From: Rhexocercosporidium sp. MPI-PUGE-AT-0058
Lineage: Eukaryota > Ascomycota > Leotiomycetes > Helotiales
DNA: 64,000 bases
Direction: 5' to 3'
Assembly: GCA_020746875.1 (NCBI GenBank)
Contig: JAGTJL010000017.1
Location: forward strand, 1,728,095 to 1,792,094
Part shown: positions 1 to 12,607 of the stretch, piece after piece
Position numbering within the stretch: the first letter of the stretch is position 1
Layout: each line of letters opens with the position of its first letter
The notes under the pieces: model-generated
The model's input: the letters and a program-made list of their open reading frames with translations, nothing else
Database searches by the model: none
What the model was told of the DNA's origin: nothing
Position numbers and translations under genes: made by a program

Positions 1-199
1 GTAAATATCTCGGATTTTCTAAAATAATACGTAAAGATTAATATAAATTACAGAATATTAAAAAATAATTAAATTATTTATTTATTTCGATATTACGATA
101 ACTTCTGACGGGATATTATTAAGACTCTCTCGGAATAAAAGAATAAAGAAGAATAAGAAGTATTAGCGAAAGTATTAAAGTCGGAATTTAAAGAATATA

Positions 200-2300
200 A
201 TTAATAATAAATCTAAAAGTCGATGAACTTTCTCCGAGAATTTATTATAATTTAACGTACCGCTGCAGATTTTAAAAATTATTACCGACTTTATTCTTAA
301 GTCTTAAAGGCTTTTATATATCGGAAAATCCTTAGTAAAGTCGATTAAAGCAGACTTTTTCTCTTAGAATTACCGGCTTTCTCTCGAAATAAAATTATTA
401 AATAACTCAAGATTAATAACTCTAAATTAAAATCTTATAAAAAGAAGTATTTCAAATTCATAAAATACGTTCTTAAGATAGTTAAAAGTAAATAAATAAT
501 AAAAGTTTTTTAGTAAGAGAAATAGCTAATAACGTTATATATAAAGGAAATTTAAGATTTAATAAAAGAATATACTTAACTTTTAATAATTATTAAAGTA
601 GTAAAAAAAGCACCCGTTATATTGCTTTTCTTGGAAAAAGTTAAAGTGAATATTAATAAAATAAAAGCTTTAGTTATAAAAATAATTAATTTAAAAATAA
701 ATCTTATTTATTTTAAGTTAGATTAATTTTTAAATACGAAGCTTTATATTCTAGAGTTTAGTTTTAAGAGTCGGATTTTACTTTAATATATTTAATATAG
801 GTTCACTAGTCCCGGGTACTCTTAGCAGGATAGTAAAAGCGGAATAGTAGATTTGGGCGGAAACGTTAATATTAATATAATAAGGTACGGGAATGGAGTA
901 TATAACTTCTGTAATAACCAGTTTAAAAGCCTATTATATAAGTTTAGAAATTAATATCCTTTCTTTTATTACTTTATTAATAATAACGTCTGCTATATTA
1001 ATAAGTATAGGAAAATCTATATTAAATTATATTAAGAAAATACTTAATTAATTTAAAAAAAGTCAGGATAATCTTAAGTTATAACGATTTAATAAAAAAC
1101 TAATAGTACGGAATATAATAAGAATTTAAAAGCACGTAAATCTAATTACTTAGTTTATATTATTAAAAAACGACCGGAAGAGGTAGATTTAGCTTTAGAG
1201 AATCGGTTAAGTAATCCTCTTAACGTAAATATTATATAAAAGGGAAGATAAATTAGTCTTAAAGCCTTATTAATATTAATTAATATAACTAGAACTAAAA
1301 AGAAACTAATAAATATAAAGAAACTATACTTTATACCTTCGGTAAGAAAACGGGATTATAAAATACTTTTGAATAAAATAAATAAAAAATTAAAAAGAAT
1401 TAGCGAAATTAACGAAAATAATAAAATAAAAAATAATCTTATTAATCTTAAAGTTGAAATTATAATTAAACGCTTAATTAAAAGAAAAAAATTAATTAAA
1501 GTTTTAAAAAAAGAAAAATAAATAGATTAATATATTTCGGTCGTAGCTTAAAAGTAAATAATAGAAAATATTATAAATTAAAACTTAAACTTTAAATTAA
1601 GAAACTTATACGGATTATAATCGCGCTAAGATCGAATAATAAATCGCCAAATCTTAATCGTCCTTACTAAAAGAGAATATAAGGTCGAGATTATACTTAT
1701 AAATAGCGAAAAGGCGTCTTAATCGAACTCAGAATTAAATAAGCTTTTTATTAAAATAATTAATTTCGCGAAATTACTTAAAAAGTCCTCTAAAGAAGGA
1801 AAGGTTTTAGTTAACGCAATCGCTAAACGAACTAAAATTATTTGTAATTGCCTAAAAATAGCTATATAAATACCGAAATTATAAATTATAATAATAAGAC
1901 GAATTAAAAGTAGAGCTATAATCGACTACGGAGCGGAAGTTAATATAATAAATCGAGCTATAGCGGAGGAAGCAAGACTTTTAATTTTAAATTATAAAGC
2001 TTTAACGTTTATTATTATTACTGAAGACAAATTCATATTCGCGAGTTATATTTAGAATATAATAATAAATATTAAAGGAATTAAAAATTATATTAATTTT
2101 ATAATTATTAATAACGTAAGCTACGATATTTTATTAAGTATATTATTTATTTTAAAAAGTCGTATAAGTTTCGATTACCTTAAGAATAGAATTATATAAG
2201 TAACTTTTTTAAATGTAAAAAGAATAGCGACTGAGAGAGTTATAATTATTAAAGATAAAGCGAAATATAAAAACGAAACGGAAAACGTTTAACTAGTATT
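200..2300 (+). pseudogene. Gypsy gag and aspartic protease relic
   Basis: About 895-960 reads as a CCHC zinc-knuckle remnant (Y-N-F-C-N-N-Q-F-K-S), typical of retrotransposon nucleocapsid. About 1905-2220 reads as a retropepsin-like domain: R-A-I-I-D-Y-G-A-E-V near 1911-1945 occupies the place of the catalytic D-S/T-G-A loop, and S-Y-D-I-L-L-S near 2120 matches the later I-L-G flap-to-core segment. The residue after the catalytic Asp is Tyr, explicable as a TG-to-TA change. Stop codons interrupt all frames, so this is a relic. The span between knuckle and protease is lysine-rich and unassigned. Confidence 0.7.
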
Positions 2301-3189
2301 TGCATTAGGGAAAATGCTAATTTTTAAAAGAGCCTAAATGATTTGAATTTAAAGGACTTTATTAATAATCCGGGATTACTAATTAAAAGTAGGATTTTAA
2401 GAGATTTTATAAGCGTTTTAAATCTTTAATTATTATTAAAAAAGGCAAGGACAGAAGGAAAAGAATATAAGACTTTTAATTTTAAATTAAGAGTCAAATA
2501 TTAATTAAAACTAAAGATTTTCGTATTTTAATTAAACGAAAATAAAAAAGACTTCTTTTTTATATTTAATAATTACTTACTTAAAGCCTTATTATTAAAG
2601 TCGGTAAAAATTAATATATTATATAAAAGAAAAGCCGATAAAATAAAATTAATTAATTTAAGGAAAATAAATAAGAATATACTTAAAGGAATTAATAATT
2701 AATTTAAAGAAAACAAAAAAGCAAGGCTACCTTACTCGGGAGGCAAATTTAATAGCTTTATTACTAAAAGGTTCTTTGAGCTAGCGATAAGAAATAAATT
2801 AATAAAAAAATAATTTAAATAATTAATTATTAAAAGACAAATCTTAAAATAAAAACGAAAATTCTTTTACGAAACGCTTTTAAATCGGGAAGCAGTATTA
2901 GCTTTTAATTAAACTTATTTAAAAAAAATTAAAAAGGAAGTTTTATTACTTCTAGAAATTAAGATAATACCGCATAAAGCGTGGTAAGAAAAATCTTTTT
3001 TTATATTAAAAGCTTTATAGGATAAGGTTATCTCGATGTTAAAAAAGAGATTAAAGTAAAGAATCCTAAAATAATATTATAAATTATATAAAAACAAATA
3101 GTTTCTTATAATTAAGAAAGAAAAAGAATTATATCGATTTATTACGGCTGTAATAAAAATAAATAGAATTATAATATAAGATATAAATA

Positions 3190-4330
3190 TTTTATTAAAT
3201 ATTAATTAGTTTTTAACTGAATTTACTGGATTAACTATAGTATTACTAATAGATTTCTTCTCAAAGTATAACCAGTTCTTATTACACGCTCGATTAAAGG
3301 ATATAATAGCGATTTATACCTTAATTAGCTTATTCTAGATAACGAGACTTTCTTAAAGAATAACTAACTTAATTGCTTAATTCGTACGGGTAATTTATAA
3401 AATTCTTTTGAATTATATTCCTTATGTGGCTCTACCTTATATGGATAATATAGGAGTCAAAGGTTCCACGTCGTTTTATAATAATGAAGAGGTATTACCA
3501 GGAATCCGGAGATTTATTATAGAATATATTTAAAACTTGGATAAGGTGTTAATACGCTTCGAGAGAGCAAGGGCGACTATTGGACCGAAGTCCTAATATT
3601 ACTTACCCGGGTTAAAAATTGTAGGATACGTCACGGACAGTGAAGGGCGGCACTTAAAGATATTGAAAATTTCGAAAATTTGCGAATAGAAGTAATGTGA
3701 GAGCGTGATTAAAGTAAAGGCGTTTATTAAAGTTATAATATACTACCGCCTTTAAATTAAGAACTTCTTTATTATTACGGCACCGATTTACGCTATAATG
3801 AAAAAAGGAGTTAAGTTTATTTAGTTAAAACCCTAGAAAAAAGCTATATAATTTTTGAAAAATGCGCTTTTTAGTACACTTGCCTTAATCAAGATTAATT
3901 ACGGACTCGAAGGAGGCAAAATCATCCTGATAACGGACGCTAGTAAGATAAGCTGGGGAGCGATCTTTTAATAGCTGGATAAAGACAAGAAAAAGCACCC
4001 TGCGCGATTCGAGAGTGGACTGTGGACGAAAGCCGAGAGTTAATACGATGCCACAAAGAGGGAGTGCCGAGGGGCTCTTAAAGCAATGAAGAAAATGCGA
4101 AGTGAGCTTTACGGGGTATATTTTATTCTTGAAACCGACGCTAAAGTTTTTGTGGAATAACTTAATAATGCAGCGAGCGATTTACTCAGGGCGCTGTTAA
4201 TAAACTAGATTACTTGAATGCGACTGATAAACTTTAAGGTTAAATATATCTTTAAGAATAAAAATACGGCGGCGAATAGATTATTTAGATAGGGAAGAGA
4301 ATATCTTTTAGATATTATAAAATAACGAGA
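3190..4330 (+). pseudogene. Gypsy reverse transcriptase and RNase H relic
   Basis: About 3220-3640 reads as the palm and fingers of a Ty3/Gypsy reverse transcriptase. The fold's L-P-Q-x-x-T-N block lies near 3345, and the catalytic box reads Y-M-D-N at 3438-3449, where the last Asp codon GAT has become AAT, a TG-to-TA change expected from RIP. About 3880-4280 reads as the RNase H: I-T-D-A-S at about 3927 (first catalytic Asp), a W-x-x-x-E-x-x-Y-D-A-T-x-x-E block near 4020-4070, and E-T-D-A-K near 4131. The least mutated stretch is 3420-4200, with several uninterrupted runs. The loss of the second catalytic Asp makes the enzyme dead. Confidence 0.85.
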
Positions 4331-4599
4331 GTAAGATATTGACGAATAGATTATAACCGAATTAAGAATAATTATAATATTTAAGATAATAATAAAGCGA
4401 TTAATAAGCCTGGATTATAACTCTTAAAAGTGAATTCTTAATAATATTTACTCTAACGACTCAGAAGAGATCGCCTGCTTTTTAATAAACTTTAAACGCC
4501 CGGCTATAATTAAATTAAATGATTTTAAACGCTTTAAGAATAGAGCTTTTTAATATTTCGTTTGTAATTATAATTTATATAAAAGAATTAATAATATAT

Positions 4600-5840
4600 A
4601 CTTAATAAGGCTTATAATAAATAATAAGGCTAAGCGGCATTAAGTCATCTTTAAATGCTATAAAAAAGGCGGATATCGAGGGGAAGAAATAATATATTAT
4701 TGCCTTATTAAATATTTTTTTTAATAAGGTTTATTTAAAGATTATAAGGCTTTTTATAAGAGTTGCGTAAGTTATTAAAAACGGAAGGCAAAAAAAAAAG
4801 AAAATCTTTTATATTTTATGTAGCTTATAAGAATGTTTAAGAAAGTAAGCTTAAATATCGTACGAGTTTTAATTATAAATAATAAGAAGAAATGCTTTAT
4901 TTTTATAAAAAAGGATTTATTAAGATAAATCGAAAGAAAAGCTTTAAGCTTAATTATAGTAGAAAAAATAATAAAGTTCTTTTAGAAAGATTTTATTTAC
5001 TGCTATAAATTATTTAGAAAATTAATTATTAATAAAAGACTGGAAAATAAAGGAATCGCTTATGCTTTTATAATTAAGTATAGTATTAAAAGGATTTAAA
5101 TCTTGGCGTATAATTCTAAAGGCAACAGAATAGCGGAAAGAGCTTATTAAAATATTTTAAATAGCCTTTTTAAAATAATAAAAGAAGGCTTTTATTATTA
5201 AATACGAAAATTCTCGTATATTTTATTCGCTTTACGAATGTTTATTTATTAGTTAATAAGAGTAATATTATTCTTTTTATTATATAAATAAGAGCTTATA
5301 TTATTTTTTGAAAATAGATTCCCGGTCTAGAGAATATTTAATTATAAATAAATTAAGACGAGAAGGGATCTCTTAATAATAAGGTGTTAATAACTGAAAT
5401 TACGTAATAAAGATATTTAAGAAATTATTTTATAAAAGAAACGATATAAAAAAGTAAATAAAATATTTTAAAATAGAATAAAAAATATAAAAAACATACC
5501 GATTCAAGAAGGAAATTTAATTTTAACGTATAATATAAAGCGTATAATCGATTTCTCGATAAATAATAAGTTTAATTATCAGTAGCTAAGACCGTTCTAA
5601 GTATCGAAAGCAAATAATAAGAAAGGTTATTATTTTCTTTGCGAACTTAATAAAGTTCTTTTATAAAGCACTTTTCTAGTAAATCGATTAAAACGATTCT
5701 ATTAATAAAATTAAATCTTATTTCTATTAGATTTAGACCCTTAAATTAGTTCCGAAGATTCAAATAGAAAATCAGATAATAATAAATTTGAAAATTCTAA
5801 GGCTAAAATTATATTATTAACGATTAAAAAGCGCTAAACT
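4600..5840 (+). pseudogene. Gypsy integrase relic
   Basis: The segment begins with a His-rich, Cys-poor remnant of an HHCC zinc finger (R-H near 4632; K-S-C-V-S-Y near 4755, where the final Cys has become Tyr). It continues into an integrase core: a run reading I-K-R-I-Q-I-L-A-Y-N-S-K-G-N near 5085-5130 matches the region before the catalytic Glu, and the following A-E-R-A-Y-Q-N-I-L-N stands where E-R-x-H-x-x-L is usual. The C-terminal part (about 5440-5760) reads as the G-D-L-V-L-like SH3 region and an acidic tail. It follows RNase H directly, as expected for Ty3/Gypsy. Confidence 0.78.
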
Positions 5841-6485
5841 TTATCTTATATTTAAATTATCTTTCTTTTGCTAACGTAAGCTTAAAAAGCCGCTTATAAG
5901 ATTATTTTCTTTTAATTCCTTATATATTTTTATTTCTTTAAAAATAGAATTACTTTTAATTATAATTAAGGATAAATATTTTAATAATTTTTATAATTTG
6001 TAATTTTATTTATTTTTTTTATTTATTTTCTTTTAATTATATTATACGTATTTCTAAGTATTTTAAACGCTTTATTATATTTCGTCTTTTATTTTATTTT
6101 TTTTATTTCTTAAGCGGGATTAAAATACCTCTCGCTTAAAATTATTTATTTACTTTATTTAATTTAAAGTCACGTATATTTATTTAAAAAGCAAATATTA
6201 TAAAAAGCACTGGTTTCTTAATTAAGAATAAGCTAGCAATTTTATTATATATCGCAAGAAAAGAAGTAGCTCTCTAAGGTGAAAGGATTAATAAGCTCGC
6301 TTAAGAAGTACTTAAACTAGCCCTCCTTATATCTCACTTCTAATTCCTTATATTAATTATATTAAATTTCAAGAATCTTCGATTTAAGCCACGTCCTCGC
6401 AAAAAACCTCGAAAGCTATTTTAAATCGGGAAATCCAGCCGAATTTGACTTATAATCCGGGATTATAAGTCAAAATTATTTATAA
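5841..6485. other. AT-rich spacer after the Gypsy relic
   Basis: The segment is pyrimidine-rich on the + strand around 5990-6130, then of mixed RIPed composition. It is the place where a 3' LTR would be expected, but I found no matching copy elsewhere in the window, so an LTR is not claimed. I see no gene in it. Confidence 0.5.
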
Positions 6486-9110
6486 AAATGCTACTTAAAC
6501 TAAACTAAGTAAGAAGCCGGCTAAAGGCAACTTATGATCCCGGCTTATTAGTTATAAAGCGTATCGCTATTAGTTTAGCAGTTATAATAAGAAATATATT
6601 AAATAACGAAGTTTAAGAAGTTGCCGGACCTTTATTTAAATTTAATTTAATTAGAAGTTCAAGCGCTAAAAGCTTTAAGAAACTAGTTATATTAATAAAA
6701 TCTAAATTTAAAGCTATTACGAAGCGAACTCGTAATTTTGGATTAAGACTCGTGCTTTTTATTTTTTTTAAAAGAAGAACGTTAACTTCGACTGCCGAAA
6801 TTAAAAAAGTTTTTAATACTCTTAGGCCGGACGAGAAACGATTTTTAATAAATATAAGAAATAAAAGTATTAAGTAAGCTTTAAAAGTAAGAGATAATAA
6901 TCTCGTTAATTAATACGATATGATTATTAAGTACTTAGCAAAAGAGAAAGGATTTAATAAGAAGGAATATAATTAAAATAATGAGAATCTTTACGACTGA
7001 GTTTAAGATATAGTAAATAAAAGAAATAAGCGATTTAAAAGTAAAAAGAAGCTTGATTATTTATTTATTTTTAATTAAGTAAAGATATTTTAAAAATATT
7101 ATATAAAAGTAATAAGTAGGAATAAAGCTTAAAAGCAGCTTGCTACGCTAGCAGAGAAAGTCAAGCTGTTTTCCTTAATAATTAAAGCTTTAAATAAGTT
7201 TATTTTCAATAAAGCTTAATTAAAGCGGATTAAAAGAAGAAGCGCGTTAAGAGGTCGGAAGAGTATTAGGCTTTCGCTTAATACTATTAATTAATATTAA
7301 ATAACGTAAAAAGATAACGCAGACTTCTTTAAGAAAATCCAGATTCTTTTATTAAATAAAGCCCTTACTAAAATTAAATTTAAAGTTTCTTATTATAAGC
7401 TTTTTATTTCTATAAATAAGAATAAGATTATATTATTAAGAGATTTTTTAAATAAAAGCGAGACGTATATCTTTATAATTATTAAATAAGAAGTTATTCT
7501 TAAAGAAATAAAGTAATTAATTATAATTCTTAATCCCGGATCAGAAGTCGTTACCTCTTAAGCAATTAGTCTGGCGTCTCTGACTCCGGATCCTGGATTA
7601 GAAACTAAAGTTCTTAAAATAATCGAATAATTAACTACGACTTTTAATCTCGGATTAAAAGTCGATAAAGTTATAAACTTAGCTCCGCTTTTTATAATTT
7701 TTATATTCCCTTTTTTTAAACTCTTAACTGATTTTTCCGAGCTTTATAAGCCGATTAAAGTCCTTTTAACCGATAATCTTGGCTTAGAAGTCGAAGAGCC
7801 TGTAATTCCAGATCTTTTAAAGGATTTTATATTAAATCTTGTATTAAAGTCTAGTCGATAAAAAGAAACTCGGGTCTTTATATTAATTAAATCCTTAAAA
7901 GAAATTATAAAAAAGTTAATTCTGGTTTTTTTTATAAACTAATTCCCCGACTTAGCTCCGCTTAATATTATTAGTTATAATTCGCTGGCTAAACTCCTTT
8001 TAGAATAGTTAAGTAATTAGCTTGCTTATATAATCTTTAATTTTCTTAAGGAATTATAGGATTTTATTATTAAATGTATAAACGTCGAGCGAGGTCGATT
8101 TCAGAAGAATACTTTTAAGGCAGGAGTTAAGTTAATAAAAGAAGATTTACTAGCTGCGGCGATAGACTGTATTTAGCGTTATACTTTAAAACTTCGTGCG
8201 CTTCTTAAAGCCGAATTTGACTTTATTTATATTATAAGTGTCGTAAAGCTAGCTAAAGGCATTATTAAAGGAACTTATGATCTCGGATTAAGGGTTATCG
8301 TTAGGGTTTTCTTAAAAAAAAGATATAATATATTTAATATTGAGTTGAATACTGAAAGCTGTTATTATAAAATTTCAGAATTAGTTAAGGTTATTTTAAA
8401 ATTCGAAGACCTGTTTGAAATGAATTTACTATTAGCGGTCTGCTTGCAATTCGCAAAGTATTTTATTATAAAACGAATTAACGTATAAGAAAGAAAAGAA
8501 AGAAAGATAATATATACGTTTTATATTCGATACTTCGTAGATTATTATAATATATTATAAAAAAGATTAAAGGTTATAAAAGTCTAGAAAAATATTTAAT
8601 AATTTAAAAATTATAAAAGAGACTTAGAAACTTTTCGCCTTAATCTTAATTTTATTAGAATATTTAAGAAGTCTAAAGACGCGGAAAATATAAAATATAA
8701 AGTATAATTAGGCTATTTAAACTTTAAATTAATCGCAGAAGCCTTAGTATAAGCTTCGGATCTGGGATAAACTGGAGACCTTCGAGAGCGATATTTAATA
8801 TTAAAAGCTCTTGATATACTCGAGAAGTCTGGTTACTCCGTCCTAGACTTCTCGCTTAGCGTTAAATATATCTTTTCTCCCGGTTTTAAAAAGGTTAAGT
8901 TTATTAGCTTTTTTAAATTAAAGTTTGAAATATATTAATTTTATTATTGAGATACGGGTAAGATTAGTCCGCTAATTGCTTTTATATATAATATAATTTA
9001 TAATATTTCTTAGTAATATCTTCGCTAAGATTATAAATTATATTTTATTACTTTGGTAAGTCGAAAGGACGATAATCCTAGACTTATTGCTTATCTTAAA
9101 GTTTTAATTT
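6486..9110 (+). pseudogene. Relic long ORF with recurring P-G-L-E-V motif, family unknown
   Basis: One + frame can be followed for about 2.6 kb with scattered stop codons attributable to RIP. It begins near M-L-L-K-L-N and contains a charged, helical-looking stretch at about 6740-7450, then a proline- and acid-rich region. A short motif recurs in it: N-P-G-S-E-V near 7533, D-P-G-L-E-T near 7588, N-L-G-L-K-V near 7650, N-L-G-L-E-V near 7782 and D-L-G-L-R-V near 8281. Related strings lie at 6459 and 6536, and also upstream at 2371. I do not recognise the family. No reverse transcriptase, transposase or helicase motif was seen. It may be a gag-like or accessory protein of a retroelement. Confidence 0.4.
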
Positions 9111-10925
9111 ATTTTGGAATCGAAGCTTATAATATAATTAACTTTATAAAAGCTGATATTAAGGACGATTAAAAAGCTAAATTTACTCGTAATCTTAAAT
9201 TAAGAGTTGCGTTAATAGTTTTACGAATTCTTAATTATTATTTTATTTCGATTAGCTAGGCACTTATTAAATATATTTCCGGTTACTTTACTTTTTATTT
9301 GTATATCGATATCGTTATTAATAAGAAGTCGAATAAGCGTTTTTATGCTATTAATTTAAGAAAGAAAGGCGCGATTTCGAAATACGCCTAATACGCTTAA
9401 ATTAGGGACTTTTTATTTAAATCGCTCGGAAACGATATACTTTTATTTTCGCTTTTAATGAAATAAGAATTTGTCTTGCGCTTAGCTATTGAAACGGAAT
9501 AAAAGAACGTTATAAGCTTTATTGTATTTTCTAATAATTATATTATAATTATAAACGAATATAATCTGGAGAATAAGATCTTAATAAATAAGTTTATATT
9601 ATTTATCTTTCGATTATAATATCCCCCGGTCTTTTAATAAGAAATAAAATCAAAGACTTGCGTATTATTCTCGGTTATAGTTTTTATAATAAGGCTAGGC
9701 CTGTTATTTAATGCTCTTATAAGACGATTACCTTAGATTAACCCTTTTATTATTAAGGAAACTCGTTACTTTTTTAGTTTTAAAAGAAAAGAATTATCCG
9801 TATATCTTTAAGAGTATAAGTCCTTTTAATATATTATTATATATAAAGCTTAAATTTAGGTTCGAGAGCGGGAAGAATAATTGTATAAAAAAAAGTCTTA
9901 AGTATTCTAAACTAAAAAGACTGAACTTATTAAGGCTAATAGTATCGTCGATCTTATAATCTTAAAAGAGTTAAGTAAAGTAAATTATGACGTTAAAATA
10001 AAAGAATTCCTAGGATAGTCGAAGTCGGAAGATGTTTTAAATTAAGACTCGGAGGGTAAAGTTATAATTAATTTAATTTTTAATCTTAGATTATAAGTCG
10101 CTGTAAGCGAAGAAGCATTTATATTAACGCTTAACGCAAGTCTTTAAGCAGATCTAAAGCGAACCTTCAGTCTTGTAAATAAAAATATGCAAGAAACCGT
10201 AATTATAACCCTTAATTTTAGCTCAAGAGTTATAGCTTCTGAAATCTAGCACGTTATTCCTGAAAAACTAATTATAATAAAGGAAGTTATAAAATTAAGT
10301 TCAAGAGTTATAAGCTTTAAGGAAATCGACCTAAGAGATAAGGCTCGAAGAGAGGCTCGAAGAGTAAAGAATAATGAGCTCATGAATCGACTGATAATAA
10401 AGGATGCTGCCGCGACTTGTAAAACACTAACCGGTGGACCCTTAAGCCTTCTTAATAAGCCAAAAATTAAGCTCAGTCTTAAGGTTAGTAATTTAAGATT
10501 TAAAGGACTAACGACACCCCCTTAGAAACTACCCATTCCTACTATTAAGCCCTAATTACCGAAAGATATTTTTTATAATAATAACGGTAGATTATAAAAA
10601 AGTGAATTAAAGAAAGTTAATTACGTTTTACTTATTTTAAAAAAAGACTTAAACGGAAATAAGTCCTTTACTCTTAAGGCGAAAAATAAACGTAATGCCG
10701 GAGTAATTTCAGCCCGAGTTATAAAGAAAGGCAAGAAGTATTCTTAAGCCTAGATTACAAGTCGGTATGCATTATTAATTAGCTAAACCTCTTTCTTTTA
10801 TTTATTTCGATATAAGCTAAAAAGGATATTAAAATAAAAAAGTCTAACGTTATCTTTTTTTATTTTAAAAAAATATCTTTTTCTTTTTTTCTTTCTTTTC
10901 TTCTTTTAATAAGCCGAGTTATAAA
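9111..10925 (+). other. RIPed relic sequence continuing the preceding element
   Basis: Reading frames are broken here. Protein-like strings on the + strand, and the same P-G-L/S-S-R-V type motif near 10085, 10211 and 10302, suggest that the element of 6.5-9.1 kb continues to about 10.75 kb. The stretch 10830-10910 is T-rich. No recognisable domain was found. Confidence 0.35.
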
Positions 10926-12470
10926 TAAGCGGAAATGGTCGGGGGCGATTATTTATTATAATTAAGGACGGATATAAAGTAGCGATTTTAGCTAAGAAAT
11001 AATACTTAAGGCGTTATTTAAAAAACTAGGTATATAACTTTTAAAAGTTTATATAAAAGGCTTTTCCCTTATATAAAATTAAAAGATTTAAATACTTTTC
11101 TACTTTGAATCTTAACCCCTTAGAATTACTAGGCTCCTTGCCTGGTGCCTTGCGCCGTGCTTCCTTCTTTGTTTATTATAGCCTTCACATTATAATCCTC
11201 GGCCTTTCTTACGGACTTTCTTACTTAATATAGCGTAGAAACTCAAGACGGGCGATTTAAATAATATACTATTAATAATATAATAAATTAAAGCCAAGTA
11301 TAGTCGCCGAATAACGTGCTTTAAAGTTAATTTAGCTTCCTTTTCATTTTTAAGAGTTAATATATTTATGATTTCATTTATAGCCTGGATTTATTAAGTA
11401 ATTAATTAAATAATATCCTTAAGTAATATTTAATTTGGCTAAGCCCGGGTAAAATAACCGCTTGCACGATATATTATTCAGTAATAATATATTAATAACT
11501 GTTTTATAATAATAAAATAAATAATTAAGGTCGACGTATTCTTATAATACCGGAACTTATCTGCTTTGCTTAACGCTTTAATATAGAATTTATTTAAGAT
11601 ATTAGCCTGCTATTATATTATTTTCCGATCTGGCGAAGTATTATTGTATAACCGGTAAGCGTCTTTTAAGACAGCTTTAATTATAACTAAGATTCGGACG
11701 AGATTAGAATCCTTAATATTCTCGTTATTCGTATTAAGCTCTTTCTTCGGTAGCAGTTTGTACGAGCTTTAAATCTCCTCGTCCTTTAACGTAATTATAT
11801 AAGATAAAAAGTATATTAAATTATATAATTATAATACCTTTTCCGACCTTAAATCTTTAATATCTTAGATTATAATTACTTATTCCTTAAAATCGTATTT
11901 TATATTTTTATAATCCTTTTTTAATTTTATAAATAATTCCTTCTCGAGCTTAATTAATAAAGTCGAATAGGCCGAGTCCGGCGTTTTTACGCCTTTGAAA
12001 ATAATAAAGTAAATAATTAAAGTATTATTAGTAAAATAAATTTAAAAGAAGTAACTCTCTTAGAGCGGCGTCGACTTATACTCTTTCGCACTTTTCTTAT
12101 TATAGTTAAGTATATAATCCCGCATTCGCAGGAGGCGGATTGTATAAAAGGGATCTTCGAGGGAATAGAGGAGATAGCGAAACCCCGCGTGAATTAAGAG
12201 GTGCTTAATTAGGGCAACTAGCCCCTTAAGCTTATCCTTTTTTAAAGTCTTTAAGTCCTGTAGCGTTAACGCATTAATATATGCTAAATAAGCTTTTAAA
12301 ACCGGACTTAGCAGATAATACGGCTCGTTCCGCAAGTGTCGCTCGACACTGCTCTAGTTAAGAACTAAGCACGTCTAGCAGCGCCGGCATATAACTACTT
12401 AGTAGAACGGGTTATAAACGAGGTCTAGCGATATAATAATAATAATACTAATTAAATAAAGACTTCTGGT
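10926..12470 (-). pseudogene. OrsD-type (DUF3505) zinc-finger protein relic
   Basis: On the minus strand a frame broken by RIP stops reads, from about 12460 leftwards, V-I-C-R-R-C-x-T-C-L-V followed by S-S-V-E-R-H-L-R. This is the first Cys2...His finger of the OrsD family. An uninterrupted 91-codon run (12060-12335) follows and ends R-M-R-D-Y-I-L-N-Y-N-K-K-S-A-K-E-Y-K-S-T-P-L. In OrsD proteins the second finger has the form C-x2-C...R-M-R-D-H-x3-H, so the two His positions here are Tyr, consistent with CAC/CAT becoming TAC/TAT. Relic sequence can be followed to about 11 kb, including a run reading R-R-E-Y-x-G-F-x-S-R-P-N-L-S. OrsD domains occur in fungal orsellinic-acid cluster proteins and at the N-termini of repeat-associated helicases; the second context fits here. 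Confidence 0.6.
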
Positions 12471-12541
12471 AAGCGTAAATAAGTAAAAGTATCACTTACC
12501 GTTAACCCCTTTTAAGATATAACTTTTTAAAATATAAGTCC

Positions 12542-12603
12542 GTGCCTGCCAGGAGGGCACAGAGCCGCAAGTAGTCCGCGCCCCCCTTTTGGACCGCAAA
12601 AGG
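12542..12603. repeat. Twin hairpins at the 5' end of the OrsD-type element
   Basis: Two short inverted repeats sit in a GC-rich patch spared from RIP. The first has arms GTGCC and GGCAC at 12542-12560. The second has arms CCTTTT and AAAAGG with loop GGACCGC at 12585-12603. The patch lies between the RIPed OrsD relic and the point where the Vps38-like reading frame is lost, so it is probably the terminus of the inserted element. Confidence 0.5.
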
Positions 12604-12607
12604 AGCC

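Larger units (their letters stand above)
1..5840 (+). mobile_element. RIP-degraded Ty3/Gypsy LTR retrotransposon (internal region)
   Basis: Conceptual translation of the + strand, reading through many TAA/TAG codons made by CpA and CpG-adjacent C-to-T changes, shows in order a gag zinc-knuckle region, an aspartic protease, a reverse transcriptase, an RNase H and an integrase. This is the Ty3/Gypsy order (integrase after RNase H), not Copia. The left end lies outside the window, because gag-like sequence already begins at base 1. I could not delimit a 3' LTR. CpA and TpG are almost absent, so the copy has been RIPed and cannot encode a working polyprotein. Details of each domain are given in separate entries. 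Confidence 0.82.
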
